Assembly: GCF_004795895.1 (NCBI RefSeq) | Contig: NZ_CP039250.1 | Coordinates: 3,100,001-3,164,000, forward strand | From: Sphingopyxis sp. PAMC25046 | Lineage (GTDB): Bacteria > Pseudomonadota > Alphaproteobacteria > Sphingomonadales > Sphingomonadaceae | DNA: 64,000 bases | Direction of reading: 5' to 3' | Shown: one piece after another, positions 1 through 7,996 of the stretch | Layout: each line of letters opens with the position of its first letter | How positions within the stretch are numbered: position 1 is the stretch's first letter | Program-made: the position numbers and the translations under genes | Notes under the pieces: model-generated | The model's input: the letters and a program-made list of their open reading frames with translations, nothing else | Database searches by the model: none | Told to the model about the DNA's origin: nothing

Positions 1-180
1 GATCTCGACACGCTTTACGCCACCTGCGACCGCGTCGCGGTGCTCGCTGAAAAGAAGGTGATCGCGGTGGGCACCATTCCCGAACTGCTCGCCACCGAGC
101 ATCCGTGGATACAGGATTATTTCAATGGGCCGCGCGGCCGTGCTGCGGCGGGCGGGAACCAAACCGCGCGCGCGCGATAG
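1..180 (+). CDS. ABC transporter ATP-binding protein, C-terminal fragment (MlaF-like)
   Basis: Only the last 59 codons lie in the window, read from base 1 to a TAG stop at 178-180. The sequence begins DLDTLYATCDRVAVLAEKKV, which fits the segment after the H-loop of an ABC ATPase, followed by the usual GTIPELLATEHPWIQDYFNG tail of MlaF-type ATPases. In that family the ATPase powers phospholipid exchange between outer and inner membrane. The MCE-domain gene starts 9 bases downstream, which supports an Mla-type operon. The Walker and signature motifs are outside the window, so the call rests on the tail and on context. Confidence 0.75.
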   Translation, partial: DLDTLYATCDRVAVLAEKKVIAVGTIPELLATEHPWIQDYFNGPRGRAAAGGNQTARAR

Positions 181-189
181 GAACAGCTG

Positions 190-1131
190 ATGGAAACACG
201 CTCGAACAACGTCCTCGTCGGCGCCTTCGTCCTCCTTTTCACCGCGGCGCTCGCGGTGTTCGTCGTCTGGCTCGCCAACGACAGCGGCGGAACGAAGCGC
301 GAGTATGACATATTTTTCAAACAGTCGGTGGACGGTCTTAACAAGGGTGCACAGGTGCAATTCTCCGGTGTTCCGTCGGGTCAGGTGCGCGAGATCGCCC
401 TCTGGCCCGACGATCCGCAGTTCGTGCGCGTACGGATCGAGGTGAACGAAGGCGTCCCGGTGCTGCAGGGCACGACCGCCGCGCTTGAAGGAGTCGGTTT
501 CACCGGCGTGTCGCAGATCTCGCTCGACGGTGCGGTCAAGGGCGCGCCGCCGATCACCGACAAGGGGCCGGCGGGCAAGCCGGTAATCCCGACGCGCGTA
601 GGCGGGCTCGGTGAACTGCTCAACACTGCGCCGCAGTTGCTTCAACGTCTATCGACGCTGAGCGAACGCCTTGCCGAACTCGCCGACGACAAGAATCAGG
701 AAAGCTTCGCCAATATCCTGAACAATGTCGAAGCAATGACCGCGACGCTCGCGCGCAATGGCCCGGCGCTCGAACGCGCGCTCGCCGACACCCGGATCGC
801 GGTTCAGCAGGCCGGTCAGGCCGCCGAGCAGATCGGGAGCCTCGCCGCCGCGACGCAGGGGACGATCGACCGCAACGTCGACCCCGCGATGCGCAATCTG
901 CGCGACACGCTCGCCTCCGCGAACGAATCGATGAAGACGCTGGAGGGCGCGATTGCCGATGCGCGGCCCGGCCTAAAGACCTTCAGCGAAACGACGATCC
1001 CCGAAGCCAACGCGCTGATTCGCGACCTGCGCCGTACTTCAACCTCGCTGTCGAGCCTGACCGACAAGCTCGACCAACAGGGTGCGGGCGCTGTAATCAG
1101 CGGCAGCAAGCTCCCCGATTACAAGGAATGA
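190..1131 (+). CDS. MlaD-family MCE-domain substrate-binding protein
   Basis: A 313-residue protein with one N-terminal membrane helix (about residues 9-29, ending VVWLAND) and an MCE domain at about residues 38-120, including the segment GLNKGAQVQFSGVPSGQVRE. The remainder is a long helical region with LLQRLSTLSERLAELADD and repeated Ala/Glu-rich segments, as in longer MCE proteins of alphaproteobacteria. MCE proteins form hexameric rings that carry lipids through the periplasm, anchored in the inner membrane beside an ABC transporter. The ATG at 190 is preceded by GGAACAG. It follows the ATPase by 9 bases and overlaps the lipoprotein gene by 4 (ATGA), so the three genes are one operon. Confidence 0.9.
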   Translation: METRSNNVLVGAFVLLFTAALAVFVVWLANDSGGTKREYDIFFKQSVDGLNKGAQVQFSGVPSGQVREIALWPDDPQFVRVRIEVNEGVPVLQGTTAALEGVGFTGVSQISLDGAVKGAPPITDKGPAGKPVIPTRVGGLGELLNTAPQLLQRLSTLSERLAELADDKNQESFANILNNVEAMTATLARNGPALERALADTRIAVQQAGQAAEQIGSLAAATQGTIDRNVDPAMRNLRDTLASANESMKTLEGAIADARPGLKTFSETTIPEANALIRDLRRTSTSLSSLTDKLDQQGAGAVISGSKLPDYKE

Positions 1132-1739
1132 CGACCGCCATGATCCGCCGCCTACGCACCCCCCTGCTCGCCATGCTTGGCGCGGCAACGCTTTCGGCCT
1201 GCTTCAGTCTAGGCGGCAAGCCCCCTCCCTTCCTGCTGACGCTCGATCCCGATACGGCGCCCGCGGCGGGGGCGGCGCGCACAGCGGCCGAAGCATCGAC
1301 GCTGACGATATTGATTCCGACCGCGCCTCAGAAACTGCGCACCCAGCGCATTCCGGTTCAACAGGACGACGCAAGCATCGCCTATGTCAAGGACGCGCAA
1401 TGGGTGGAGGCGCCGCAGCGCCTGTTCCAGCGCCTGGTGTCCGAGACCGTCGCAGCGCGAACCTCGCGCGTCGTGCTCGACGAAGGGCAATATCTGACCG
1501 CGCCGGGCGAACAGCTTGCGGGCCAGCTCATGGAGTTCGGCGTCGATGCGCGCGCGAACGAGGCGGTCGTCGCCTATCAGGCGATGCTCGTCGCGGCGGG
1601 CGGCAAGACGGTCACCCAGCGCCGCTTCGAGGCGCGCGAGCCGATCGGCGGCAAGGTCGAGGCGAAGCCCGTCGGCGAGGCGCTGACCCGCGCCGCGAAC
1701 AAGGTCGCGGTCGACGTCGCGGGCTGGCTCGGCGGCTAG
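1128..1739 (+). CDS. ABC-type transport auxiliary lipoprotein (PqiC/DUF330-like)
   Basis: A 203-residue protein. The N-terminus has a short hydrophobic segment ending LSACFSLGG, a lipobox whose Cys would be the lipidated residue. The body resembles the auxiliary lipoproteins that accompany MCE transporters, for example TILIPTAPQKLRTQRIPVQ near residues 60-80. The family is thought to help lipid transfer at the outer membrane face of the complex. The start ATG at 1128 overlaps the MlaD stop (ATGA); a second ATG at 1140 is also possible and still leaves a full lipoprotein signal. The assignment to the auxiliary lipoprotein family is firm by context and moderate by sequence. Confidence 0.8.
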   Translation: MTTAMIRRLRTPLLAMLGAATLSACFSLGGKPPPFLLTLDPDTAPAAGAARTAAEASTLTILIPTAPQKLRTQRIPVQQDDASIAYVKDAQWVEAPQRLFQRLVSETVAARTSRVVLDEGQYLTAPGEQLAGQLMEFGVDARANEAVVAYQAMLVAAGGKTVTQRRFEAREPIGGKVEAKPVGEALTRAANKVAVDVAGWLGG

Positions 1740-1768
1740 GAGTCTTTTCCGTCGCCCGTATCCATTTC

Positions 1769-1787
1769 GATTACCCCTAAGGTAATC
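1769..1787. promoter_or_regulatory. Perfect inverted repeat GATTACC-CCTAA-GGTAATC upstream of the hydrolase gene
   Basis: A 7+5+7 perfect palindrome lies 56 bases before the ATG at 1843 and 30 bases after the previous stop. There is no T-run after it, so it looks like a dimeric regulator operator rather than a terminator. MerR- or TetR-type proteins bind sites of this form; the regulator is not in the window. Confidence 0.45.
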
Positions 1788-1842
1788 GCTTAGCCTTCGC
1801 CTCTGCCCTATCGTCGCTCCATCAGATCGACAGGAGGGACGG

Positions 1843-2757
1843 ATGCACAGACGCGAAATCATGACATTGGCAGCCATCGCCACGGCGGGCGCCTTTTTCG
1901 CGCCGGCGCGCGCGTTTGCCGAAATCCCGGACGCCAAACGGCCCGCCGAGAGCTTCGTCGCCGCAAAAGACGGGACCTCGCTGTTCGTCTGCGACTGGGG
2001 CGCGGGTCGGCCCGTGCTATTTCTCTCCGGATGGGCTTTGCCGTCCGATTTCTGGGGTTACCAGATGCTCGCACTCGCGCGCAAAGGCTATCGCGCGATC
2101 GCCTATGACCGGCGCGGGCACGGCCGCTCGGCCGATCCGGGGCGCGGCTATGACCATGACACGCTCGCCGACGATCTGGCGGCGGTGATCGACGGGCTGA
2201 AGCTCGACGGCGTGACCATCGTCGCGCATTCAATGGGCGGCACCGAGGTCGCGCGTTATTTTGCGCGGCATGGCGGCCGCGGCGTCGCGCGCGTCGTGCT
2301 CATCGGCACGATCACGCCTTGCCTGGTGAAGCGTCCCGACAATCCCGATGGCATCGATCCGGCGACACTCGCTGCGGGCGCCGACCTGCTTGCGCGCGAC
2401 TTCCCGGCGTGGATTGCCGCCAACACCAAACCCTTCTTCACCTCCGAGACCTCTGCTGCGATGGTGACGTGGGGCCAGAATATGATGATGTCGACCTCGC
2501 TGCTCGGCGCGGCGCAGCTCGCGCAAGCGAATTTCGCCACCGACTTCCGGACCGACGTGCGGAAAATCAATGTCCCGACGCTTGTCATCCACGGCGACCG
2601 CGACGCCTCGGCGCCGCTCGCACTGACGGCAAGGGCGACCGTCGCGCTCCTTCCGGACGCGACGCTCAGCATCTACGGGGGCGCCCCACACGGCTTGCCG
2701 CTCACGCATGTCGAACGGCTGAACGCCGAGCTCCTCGCCTGGCTGGCGAAGGGCTGA
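1843..2757 (+). CDS. Exported alpha/beta hydrolase
   Basis: A 304-residue alpha/beta hydrolase of the non-heme chloroperoxidase/esterase type. The nucleophile elbow reads VAHSMGGTE (Ser at about residue 130), an HG-type oxyanion segment is replaced by FLSGWALPSDFW, the acid is probably in VIHGDRDASAPL and the His in GGAPHGLPLTH. The N-terminus, MHRREIMTLAAIATAGAFF, has a twin Arg before a hydrophobic stretch and an AxA-like site (ARAFA), so export, possibly by Tat, is likely. The start is preceded by a strong AGGAGGGA. It stands alone behind an inverted repeat at 1769-1787. The substrate cannot be told from sequence. Confidence 0.85.
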   Translation: MHRREIMTLAAIATAGAFFAPARAFAEIPDAKRPAESFVAAKDGTSLFVCDWGAGRPVLFLSGWALPSDFWGYQMLALARKGYRAIAYDRRGHGRSADPGRGYDHDTLADDLAAVIDGLKLDGVTIVAHSMGGTEVARYFARHGGRGVARVVLIGTITPCLVKRPDNPDGIDPATLAAGADLLARDFPAWIAANTKPFFTSETSAAMVTWGQNMMMSTSLLGAAQLAQANFATDFRTDVRKINVPTLVIHGDRDASAPLALTARATVALLPDATLSIYGGAPHGLPLTHVERLNAELLAWLAKG

Positions 2758-2776
2758 GCACGCGCCGCTTGCCTTT

Positions 2777-2822
2777 GGCGCACGGCGCGCCTAGAGGCGC
2801 GGCCGCGGCAGGTCGCTGCCGC
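2777..2822 (+). promoter_or_regulatory. Two consecutive hairpins in the SMR gene leader
   Basis: The leader of the SMR gene holds GGCGC-ACGGC-GCGCC (2777-2791) and GCGGCAG-GTCG-CTGCCGC (2805-2822, a perfect 7 bp stem). Paired hairpins before SMR/Gdx exporters recall guanidine-II riboswitches, but those need ACGR tetraloops in both arms. The first loop contains ACGG with one extra base and the second is GTCG. I record the structure and do not call a riboswitch. Confidence 0.25.
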
Positions 2823-2893
2823 TGCGTGCAGCCTCTTTCGGGTTTCCGGCTGCGCCCGTCCTTTCGAGCCCGCAGACTTGAAAGGACCATGCC

Positions 2894-3214
2894 ATGGCGT
2901 GGGTCATCCTCGCGATCGCCGTTGTTACCGAAATCATCTGGGCGCTCAGCCTGAAATGGGCGGCGACGATCGGCAGCTGGCAGGCTTCGATCGTTCCCGT
3001 TTCGCTGAGCTTTCTCAACATGGCGCTGCTCGCTTTTGCGATGCGCGGCATTTCGGCCGGGACCGCCTATGCGATCTGGACCGGGCTCGGCGCGATCGGC
3101 GTGATCGTCGGCGGTATCATCCTGTTCGGCGAGAAGGTGAGCGCGGTACAGCTTGGCTTCATGGCGCTGATCGTCATCGGCGTCGCGGGGACGAAGCTCT
3201 TCGCCCCCGCCTGA
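2894..3214 (+). CDS. Small multidrug resistance (SMR) family exporter, SugE/Gdx-like
   Basis: A 106-residue protein with four membrane helices and the essential SMR glutamate at position 13 (AVVTEIIWALSLKWA). The segment GTAYAIWTGLGAIG around residues 56-70 matches the SugE/Gdx branch closely. That branch exports guanidinium; the EmrE branch exports quaternary ammonium drugs. The protein works as an antiparallel dimer in the inner membrane, exchanging substrate for protons. I infer a Gdx-like role from sequence alone. The ATG at 2894 follows GAAAGGACC. It is a single gene, convergent with pepN. Confidence 0.85.
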   Translation: MAWVILAIAVVTEIIWALSLKWAATIGSWQASIVPVSLSFLNMALLAFAMRGISAGTAYAIWTGLGAIGVIVGGIILFGEKVSAVQLGFMALIVIGVAGTKLFAPA

Positions 3215-3223
3215 CGGGTAGGA

Positions 3224-5824
3224 TCAGCCGGCCAGGCTTTTCGACGCCTGCTCGGTCACATCGCGCGACAGCCCGGGCTGTGCGAGGATGCGCTCAAGCT
3301 CGGCACGCATGAGCGCCTGCCGTTCCTCGTCGAACCGTTTCCAGCGGCCGAGCGGCGGGATCATCCTCGCCGCGGTCTGCGGGTTCTTCGGATCGAGCGC
3401 GATGACGAGATCGGCGATCAGCCGATAGCCCGCGCCGTCAGCTTGGTGGAACGCGGCCTGGTTGCCTGTCAGCGCGCCATAGAGCGACCGCACGCGGTTG
3501 GGGTTCGCGAGCGTGAAGTCGGGATGCCGCGCGAGTTCCCTCACCGCATCGACGGTATCGGGGCGCAGCGACCAGGCCTGCACCTGGAACCATTTGTCGA
3601 GCACCAGCGGATTGTCGCGATAACGCTGATAGAAGATGTCGAGCGCCGCTACCCGCTCTTCGCTATCGCCATGCGCAAGCGTCGCGAGCGCCGCCTGCCG
3701 CTCGGTCATCCCGTCGGCGCGGGAAAAGATGCGAAAAGCCAGCGCCGCGGCATCGTCGAGACCCGCCGCCGCGAGATAGGCGAGCGCCACACCGCGCAGG
3801 CGCCGTCCGCCCTTGGCGGCGCGCGACAGGTCGGTCGCCGCGGGCGCATCGCCCGCGAGGACCGCACGCCATTCCTTTTCGAGCGCGGCACCGATCGCAG
3901 CCTGCAACGCCAGCCGTTCGCGGCGGATCGCATCGGGATCGACCGTCACCATCTGGTCGCCGATAAAGGCTTCGCTGGGAAGCAGTACCGCTTCGGCGAC
4001 GAAGGCGGGGTCGTCGGCGCGGCCCGCCAGCGTCTGCGCCACGGCTTCGATCAACGCGCCGCTGCCACCGCCCTTGCCCGAAACCCCGGCAACAAGTGTA
4101 TCGAGCATCAGCTGTTGCAACGCCTCGTAGCGCGCGAACGGATCGTCGTCGTGCGCGGCGAGCCAGGCGAGCTCGCCGTCCTCGCGCGCGAAATCGACAA
4201 TCACCGGCGCCGAAAAACCGCGGTTGATCGAAAGCATCGGCCGGCTGCGGTACTGGCCCAGCGGCACCGCCATTTCGGCGCGATCGAGCAGCACGAGTTG
4301 CTCCGCCTCATCGCCATCGCGGCCGTCTGGATCATAAGCCTTGATACGCAGCGGGATCAGCATCGGGGCCTTGTCGGGCTGTCCCGGCGTCGGCGGGACG
4401 AGCTGTGCCAGATGCAACGTGCGATCGCCCGTCGCCGCGTCGGTTTCGATCCGCGCGGTGATCCGCGGCGTGCCCGCCTGCCCATACCACAGGCGGAACT
4501 GGGTAAGGTCGAAGCCGGCGCCATCCTCGATCGCGCGGACGAAATCCTCGCACGTCGCCGCTTCGCCGTCGTGGCGCTCGAAATAGAGGTCGGTGCCCTT
4601 GCGGAACCGTTCGGCGCCAACCATCGTGTGCATCATCCGGATGATCTCGGCGCCCTTGTTATAAACGGTGGCGGTATAGAAGTTGCTGATCTCCTGATAG
4701 CTGTCGGGGCGGATCGGATGCGCGAGCGGCCCCGCATCCTCGGGAAACTGCGCCGCGCGGAGCAGGCGAACATCCTCGATGCGCTTGACCGGCGGCGATC
4801 CCATATCGGCCGAGAAATTCTGATCGCGAAAGACGGTGAAGCCTTCCTTCAGCGACAATTGGAACCAGTCGCGGCAGGTGACGCGGTTGCCCGACCAATT
4901 GTGGAAATATTCGTGCGCGACGACGCCCTCGACCCCGTCATAATCGAGGTCGGTCGCGGTATCGGGGTCGGCGAGGATGTAGCGGGTGTTGAAGATGTTG
5001 AGCCCCTTATTCTCCATCGCCCCCATGTTGAAATCGCCGACCGCGACGATGTTGAACAGGTCGAGGTCATATTCGCGGCCATAAACCTCCTCGTCCCACT
5101 TCATGCTGTTCTTGAGTGCGTCCATCGCGTGGCCGGTGCGACCCTCGTCGCCCACGCGCACCCAGATGCCGAGTTCGACCACGCGCCCCGACATCGTCGT
5201 GAAGCTGTCCTTGTTGACGACGAGATCGCCCGCGACGAGCGCAAAGAGGTAGGAGGGCTTCGGCCATGGATCTTCCCACAAAGCCCAGTGCGTGCCGCCT
5301 TCCCCGTCGCCCCGATCGACGCAATTGCCGTTCGACAGGAGGATCGGGAACGCCGCCTTGTCGCCTTCCAATCGAACCTTGTAGCGGCTCAGCACGTCGG
5401 GCCGGTCGGGGTGGAAGGCGATGCGGCGAAAACCCTCGGCCTCGCATTGCGTGCAGAGCATGCCGTTCGAGGCGTAAAGGCCCATCAACTGGGTATTCGC
5501 CGCGGGGTTGATCACGGTCTCGATTTCGACCGTCGCCGCGGTGCGCTCACCCAGATCGACGATCAGGTCGTCACCATCCATGCGCCAGTCGTTCCAGCTC
5601 TCGCCGTCGACGCGCATCGCGGCGGGCGTCAGCCCGTCGCCGCGCAGCATGAGCGGCGCGGGCGCATCGGCATGGCGCACGACCGACAGCGCCGCAGCGA
5701 CTTTCGTTTCGTCGAGCCCCAGCACGAAATCGAGCGCGATGTCCGGAACCTGCCACTCGGGCGGGCGATAATCGCCGCGATGGATGGTGACGGGAATGGC
5801 GGGCGTGGAAGAGAGGTCGGTCAT
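3224..5824 (-). CDS. pepN: Aminopeptidase N (M1 family)
   Basis: An 866-residue M1 metallopeptidase of full length. The exopeptidase motif is GAMEN (about residues 266-270) in FNMGAMENKGLNIFN, and the zinc site is HEYFH with the downstream Glu in LKEGFTVFRDQ (about residues 304-327). The C-terminal helical domain ends with RDVTEQASKSLAG. It removes N-terminal residues from peptides in the cytoplasm during peptide turnover. The start ATG at 5824 is divergent from the SDR gene at 5871 with 46 bases between, a shared promoter space. The very long plus-strand frame across it is a GC-driven shadow. Confidence 0.97.
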   Translation of the reverse strand: MTDLSSTPAIPVTIHRGDYRPPEWQVPDIALDFVLGLDETKVAAALSVVRHADAPAPLMLRGDGLTPAAMRVDGESWNDWRMDGDDLIVDLGERTAATVEIETVINPAANTQLMGLYASNGMLCTQCEAEGFRRIAFHPDRPDVLSRYKVRLEGDKAAFPILLSNGNCVDRGDGEGGTHWALWEDPWPKPSYLFALVAGDLVVNKDSFTTMSGRVVELGIWVRVGDEGRTGHAMDALKNSMKWDEEVYGREYDLDLFNIVAVGDFNMGAMENKGLNIFNTRYILADPDTATDLDYDGVEGVVAHEYFHNWSGNRVTCRDWFQLSLKEGFTVFRDQNFSADMGSPPVKRIEDVRLLRAAQFPEDAGPLAHPIRPDSYQEISNFYTATVYNKGAEIIRMMHTMVGAERFRKGTDLYFERHDGEAATCEDFVRAIEDGAGFDLTQFRLWYGQAGTPRITARIETDAATGDRTLHLAQLVPPTPGQPDKAPMLIPLRIKAYDPDGRDGDEAEQLVLLDRAEMAVPLGQYRSRPMLSINRGFSAPVIVDFAREDGELAWLAAHDDDPFARYEALQQLMLDTLVAGVSGKGGGSGALIEAVAQTLAGRADDPAFVAEAVLLPSEAFIGDQMVTVDPDAIRRERLALQAAIGAALEKEWRAVLAGDAPAATDLSRAAKGGRRLRGVALAYLAAAGLDDAAALAFRIFSRADGMTERQAALATLAHGDSEERVAALDIFYQRYRDNPLVLDKWFQVQAWSLRPDTVDAVRELARHPDFTLANPNRVRSLYGALTGNQAAFHQADGAGYRLIADLVIALDPKNPQTAARMIPPLGRWKRFDEERQALMRAELERILAQPGLSRDVTEQASKSLAG

Positions 5825-5870
5825 CCAATCGATCTAGGCAGGACGCCGCCGACGCGCAATAAGGCGCGCG

Positions 5871-6662
5871 ATGAGCCATATGCTGATTTTCGGAATGGGT
5901 TATGCCGCGAGCCATCTTGCCGGACGGTTGCGCGCGCGCGGGTGGGACGTCGAAGGAACGACGCGCGACGGGCGCGCAGGCGGCATCGCCTTCGACGATG
6001 AGCGCGCAGTGCACAAGGCATTGCGCGGCGCGACGCATATCCTCTCGTCGGTCCCCCCGGCCGAAGGCGGCGATCCCGTGCTCGACCGCTATGGCGGGGC
6101 CATCGCGCTCGCGCCCGCGACATGGACGGGCTATCTTTCCTCGACCGGTGTCTATGGCGATACGCGCGGCGCGTGGGTCGACGAGAGCGCGCCGGTAAAA
6201 GGCCGCCGCGCCGACCGCAACGCCGCCGATGCGGCATGGTCGGCGTTGCGCAGCGATGTGTGCGTCTTCCGCCTGCCCGGCATCTACGGGCCCGGACGTT
6301 CGATCCTCAATCGCATCCGGGAAGGTCGCGCGCACCGGATCGACCTGCCCGACCAGATTTTCAGCCGAATCCATATCGACGATATAGCGAGAGGCGTGAT
6401 CGCCTCATTCCGGGGGCCCGCGGGCATCTACAATCTTGCCGACGACGAACCCTGCCACCAGAACCGGCTCGTCGAATGGGGCTGCGCAATGCTGGATGCG
6501 CCGTTGCCGCCGCTACAATCGCTCGAAGAAGCCGGCCTTTCGCCCGCCGCGCGTGCCTTTTACGCCGAGAACCGCCGCGTCGCGAACGGCAAAGCTAAAC
6601 GCTTGCTCGGCTGGACGCCGCGCTATCCCACTTTCCGCGAAGGGTTGGCGGCAAGCGCCTAG
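5871..6662 (+). CDS. NAD-dependent epimerase/SDR-type protein
   Basis: A 263-residue extended-SDR-like protein. The N-terminal nucleotide fold is MLIFGMGYAASHLAGRL, a GxGxxA/S variant of the glycine motif. YLSSTGVYGDTRGAWVDES contains the Ser/Tyr region of this family (VYG as in NAD-dependent epimerases), and RLPGIYGPGRSILNRI is the substrate-side segment. It resembles the YeeZ-like NAD(P)-binding proteins, whose reaction is not well defined. The last four bases overlap the convergent DUF445 gene. No operon partner shows the substrate. Confidence 0.8.
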   Translation: MSHMLIFGMGYAASHLAGRLRARGWDVEGTTRDGRAGGIAFDDERAVHKALRGATHILSSVPPAEGGDPVLDRYGGAIALAPATWTGYLSSTGVYGDTRGAWVDESAPVKGRRADRNAADAAWSALRSDVCVFRLPGIYGPGRSILNRIREGRAHRIDLPDQIFSRIHIDDIARGVIASFRGPAGIYNLADDEPCHQNRLVEWGCAMLDAPLPPLQSLEEAGLSPAARAFYAENRRVANGKAKRLLGWTPRYPTFREGLAASA

Positions 6663-7924
6663 ATCAACACGTCGACGGTGTGGATCAGCACCCCGACGAG
6701 CCCGCCGACAAGCGTGCCGTTTATGCGGATATATTGAAGGTCGTCGCCGACCGCATTTTCCAGCCGGTCGGTGATCGTCTTCGCGTCCCAGCCGCGGATC
6801 GTGTCCGACACCAGCTTGAGCGCGGTTTCGCCATAGCTGTCGACGATACCGACGACGGCGCGGCGCGCATAGCGGTTGAGTGTGCGCTTGATGCCCGCAT
6901 CCTCGCCCAGCATCGCGCCAAACTGGGTGACAAGTTCGCCGATCCGGCCCGCGAGCATCGTGTCGGGGTTGCGCGCAGCCTTGAGCAACGCGGTGCGCCC
7001 CTGCTCCCACAGGCCGTCGAGCCAGCGTTTGACAGCCTTGTTCTCGAGCAGTTCGTCGCGAACCTTGGCGACCTTCGCCTTGACCTCGGGGTCATGCTGG
7101 AGGTCGAGCGCCATCTTGGCGAGCCCTTCCTCGACGCGGATACGCAGCGGGTGCGTCTCGTCGACCGCCATTTCGCTCAGCAGTTTCGACAGGCCGGCGA
7201 CGATGCGGTTCGAGATGCTCTCGTCGAGCCCGGTGAAGCGGACGATCGCGTTACTATTGTCGTGGACCATTTGGTGGATCAGATGCTCATTGAGTTCGAG
7301 TGTCTTCGATCCCCATTTGACCATCGCGTCGAGCAAAGGCTGATGCCGCCCCTCGGCGAGCGCCGCCTGCAGCGCCTGTCCGAGCAGCGGTGCGACGTCG
7401 AGTTCGCGAAGCCGATCGGCGATCGCCGACTTGACCATGCCGCCGAGCCGCTGTTGGTCGAGCGCGCCCAAGGCATCCGCAATGATCCGCGACGCGCCGA
7501 GCCGCAGCCGCCCGCCGCCCTCGCCCGGCTCGGACAGGAACTTGCCGACCGCACCCGCGACGTCGACCGTCTGCATCTTGCGCGCGATCAGACGCGGCAG
7601 CAGGAAATTGGTGAGCAGGAAGCGCGCGAGCGTATCGCCGATGCGGTTCTTGTTGCGCGGGATGATTGCGGTGTGCGGGATCGGCAGACCCATCGGGTGG
7701 CGGAACAGCGCGGTAACCGCGAACCAGTCGGCGAGTCCCCCCACCATCGCCGCTTCGGCGAAGGCGCGGACGAATCCGATCGCGGGATGGACGTCCTGAT
7801 AATATTTGGCGCCGATGAAGACGAGCGCCATCACGATCAGCATGCCCGTCGCAACGACGCGGATATTGGAGCCTTTCGCCGCGATGGCGACGCCCATCGG
7901 CCGGCTGGAAGCGATATCGGTCAT
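6659..7924 (-). CDS. DUF445 membrane protein
   Basis: A DUF445 protein of 421 residues if the ATG at 7924 is used (start MTDIASSRPMGVAIAAKGS); a TTG at 7933 would add three residues, and neither has a clear ribosome binding site. It has an N-terminal helix (VVATGMLIVMALVFIGAKYY), then the family pattern FAEAAMVGGLADWFAVTALF with HPMGLPIPHTAIIPRNKNRI, and a C-terminal helix LVGGLVGVLIHTVDVLI. The middle is long and helical. DUF445 proteins are inner-membrane proteins of unknown function. It converges on the SDR gene with a 4-base overlap. Confidence 0.9.
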   Translation of the reverse strand: MTDIASSRPMGVAIAAKGSNIRVVATGMLIVMALVFIGAKYYQDVHPAIGFVRAFAEAAMVGGLADWFAVTALFRHPMGLPIPHTAIIPRNKNRIGDTLARFLLTNFLLPRLIARKMQTVDVAGAVGKFLSEPGEGGGRLRLGASRIIADALGALDQQRLGGMVKSAIADRLRELDVAPLLGQALQAALAEGRHQPLLDAMVKWGSKTLELNEHLIHQMVHDNSNAIVRFTGLDESISNRIVAGLSKLLSEMAVDETHPLRIRVEEGLAKMALDLQHDPEVKAKVAKVRDELLENKAVKRWLDGLWEQGRTALLKAARNPDTMLAGRIGELVTQFGAMLGEDAGIKRTLNRYARRAVVGIVDSYGETALKLVSDTIRGWDAKTITDRLENAVGDDLQYIRINGTLVGGLVGVLIHTVDVLI

Positions 7925-7996
7925 GGAAACCAAATGGCGAAACAGGGCAAAGGTTGCAACCGGCGCGGTCGGTCACCGCGCCGGTTGCCGTTCATG

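Noticed and set aside
2777-2822. Guanidine-II (mini-ykkC) riboswitch before the SMR gene
   Set aside because: The two loops are not both ACGR tetraloops; only one contains ACGG and it has one extra base.
3443-6001. A very long plus-strand frame (852 codons) opposite pepN
   Set aside because: It is antisense to a perfect M1 peptidase, has no recognisable domain and reads as Arg/Ala/His-rich, typical of third-position GC shadows.
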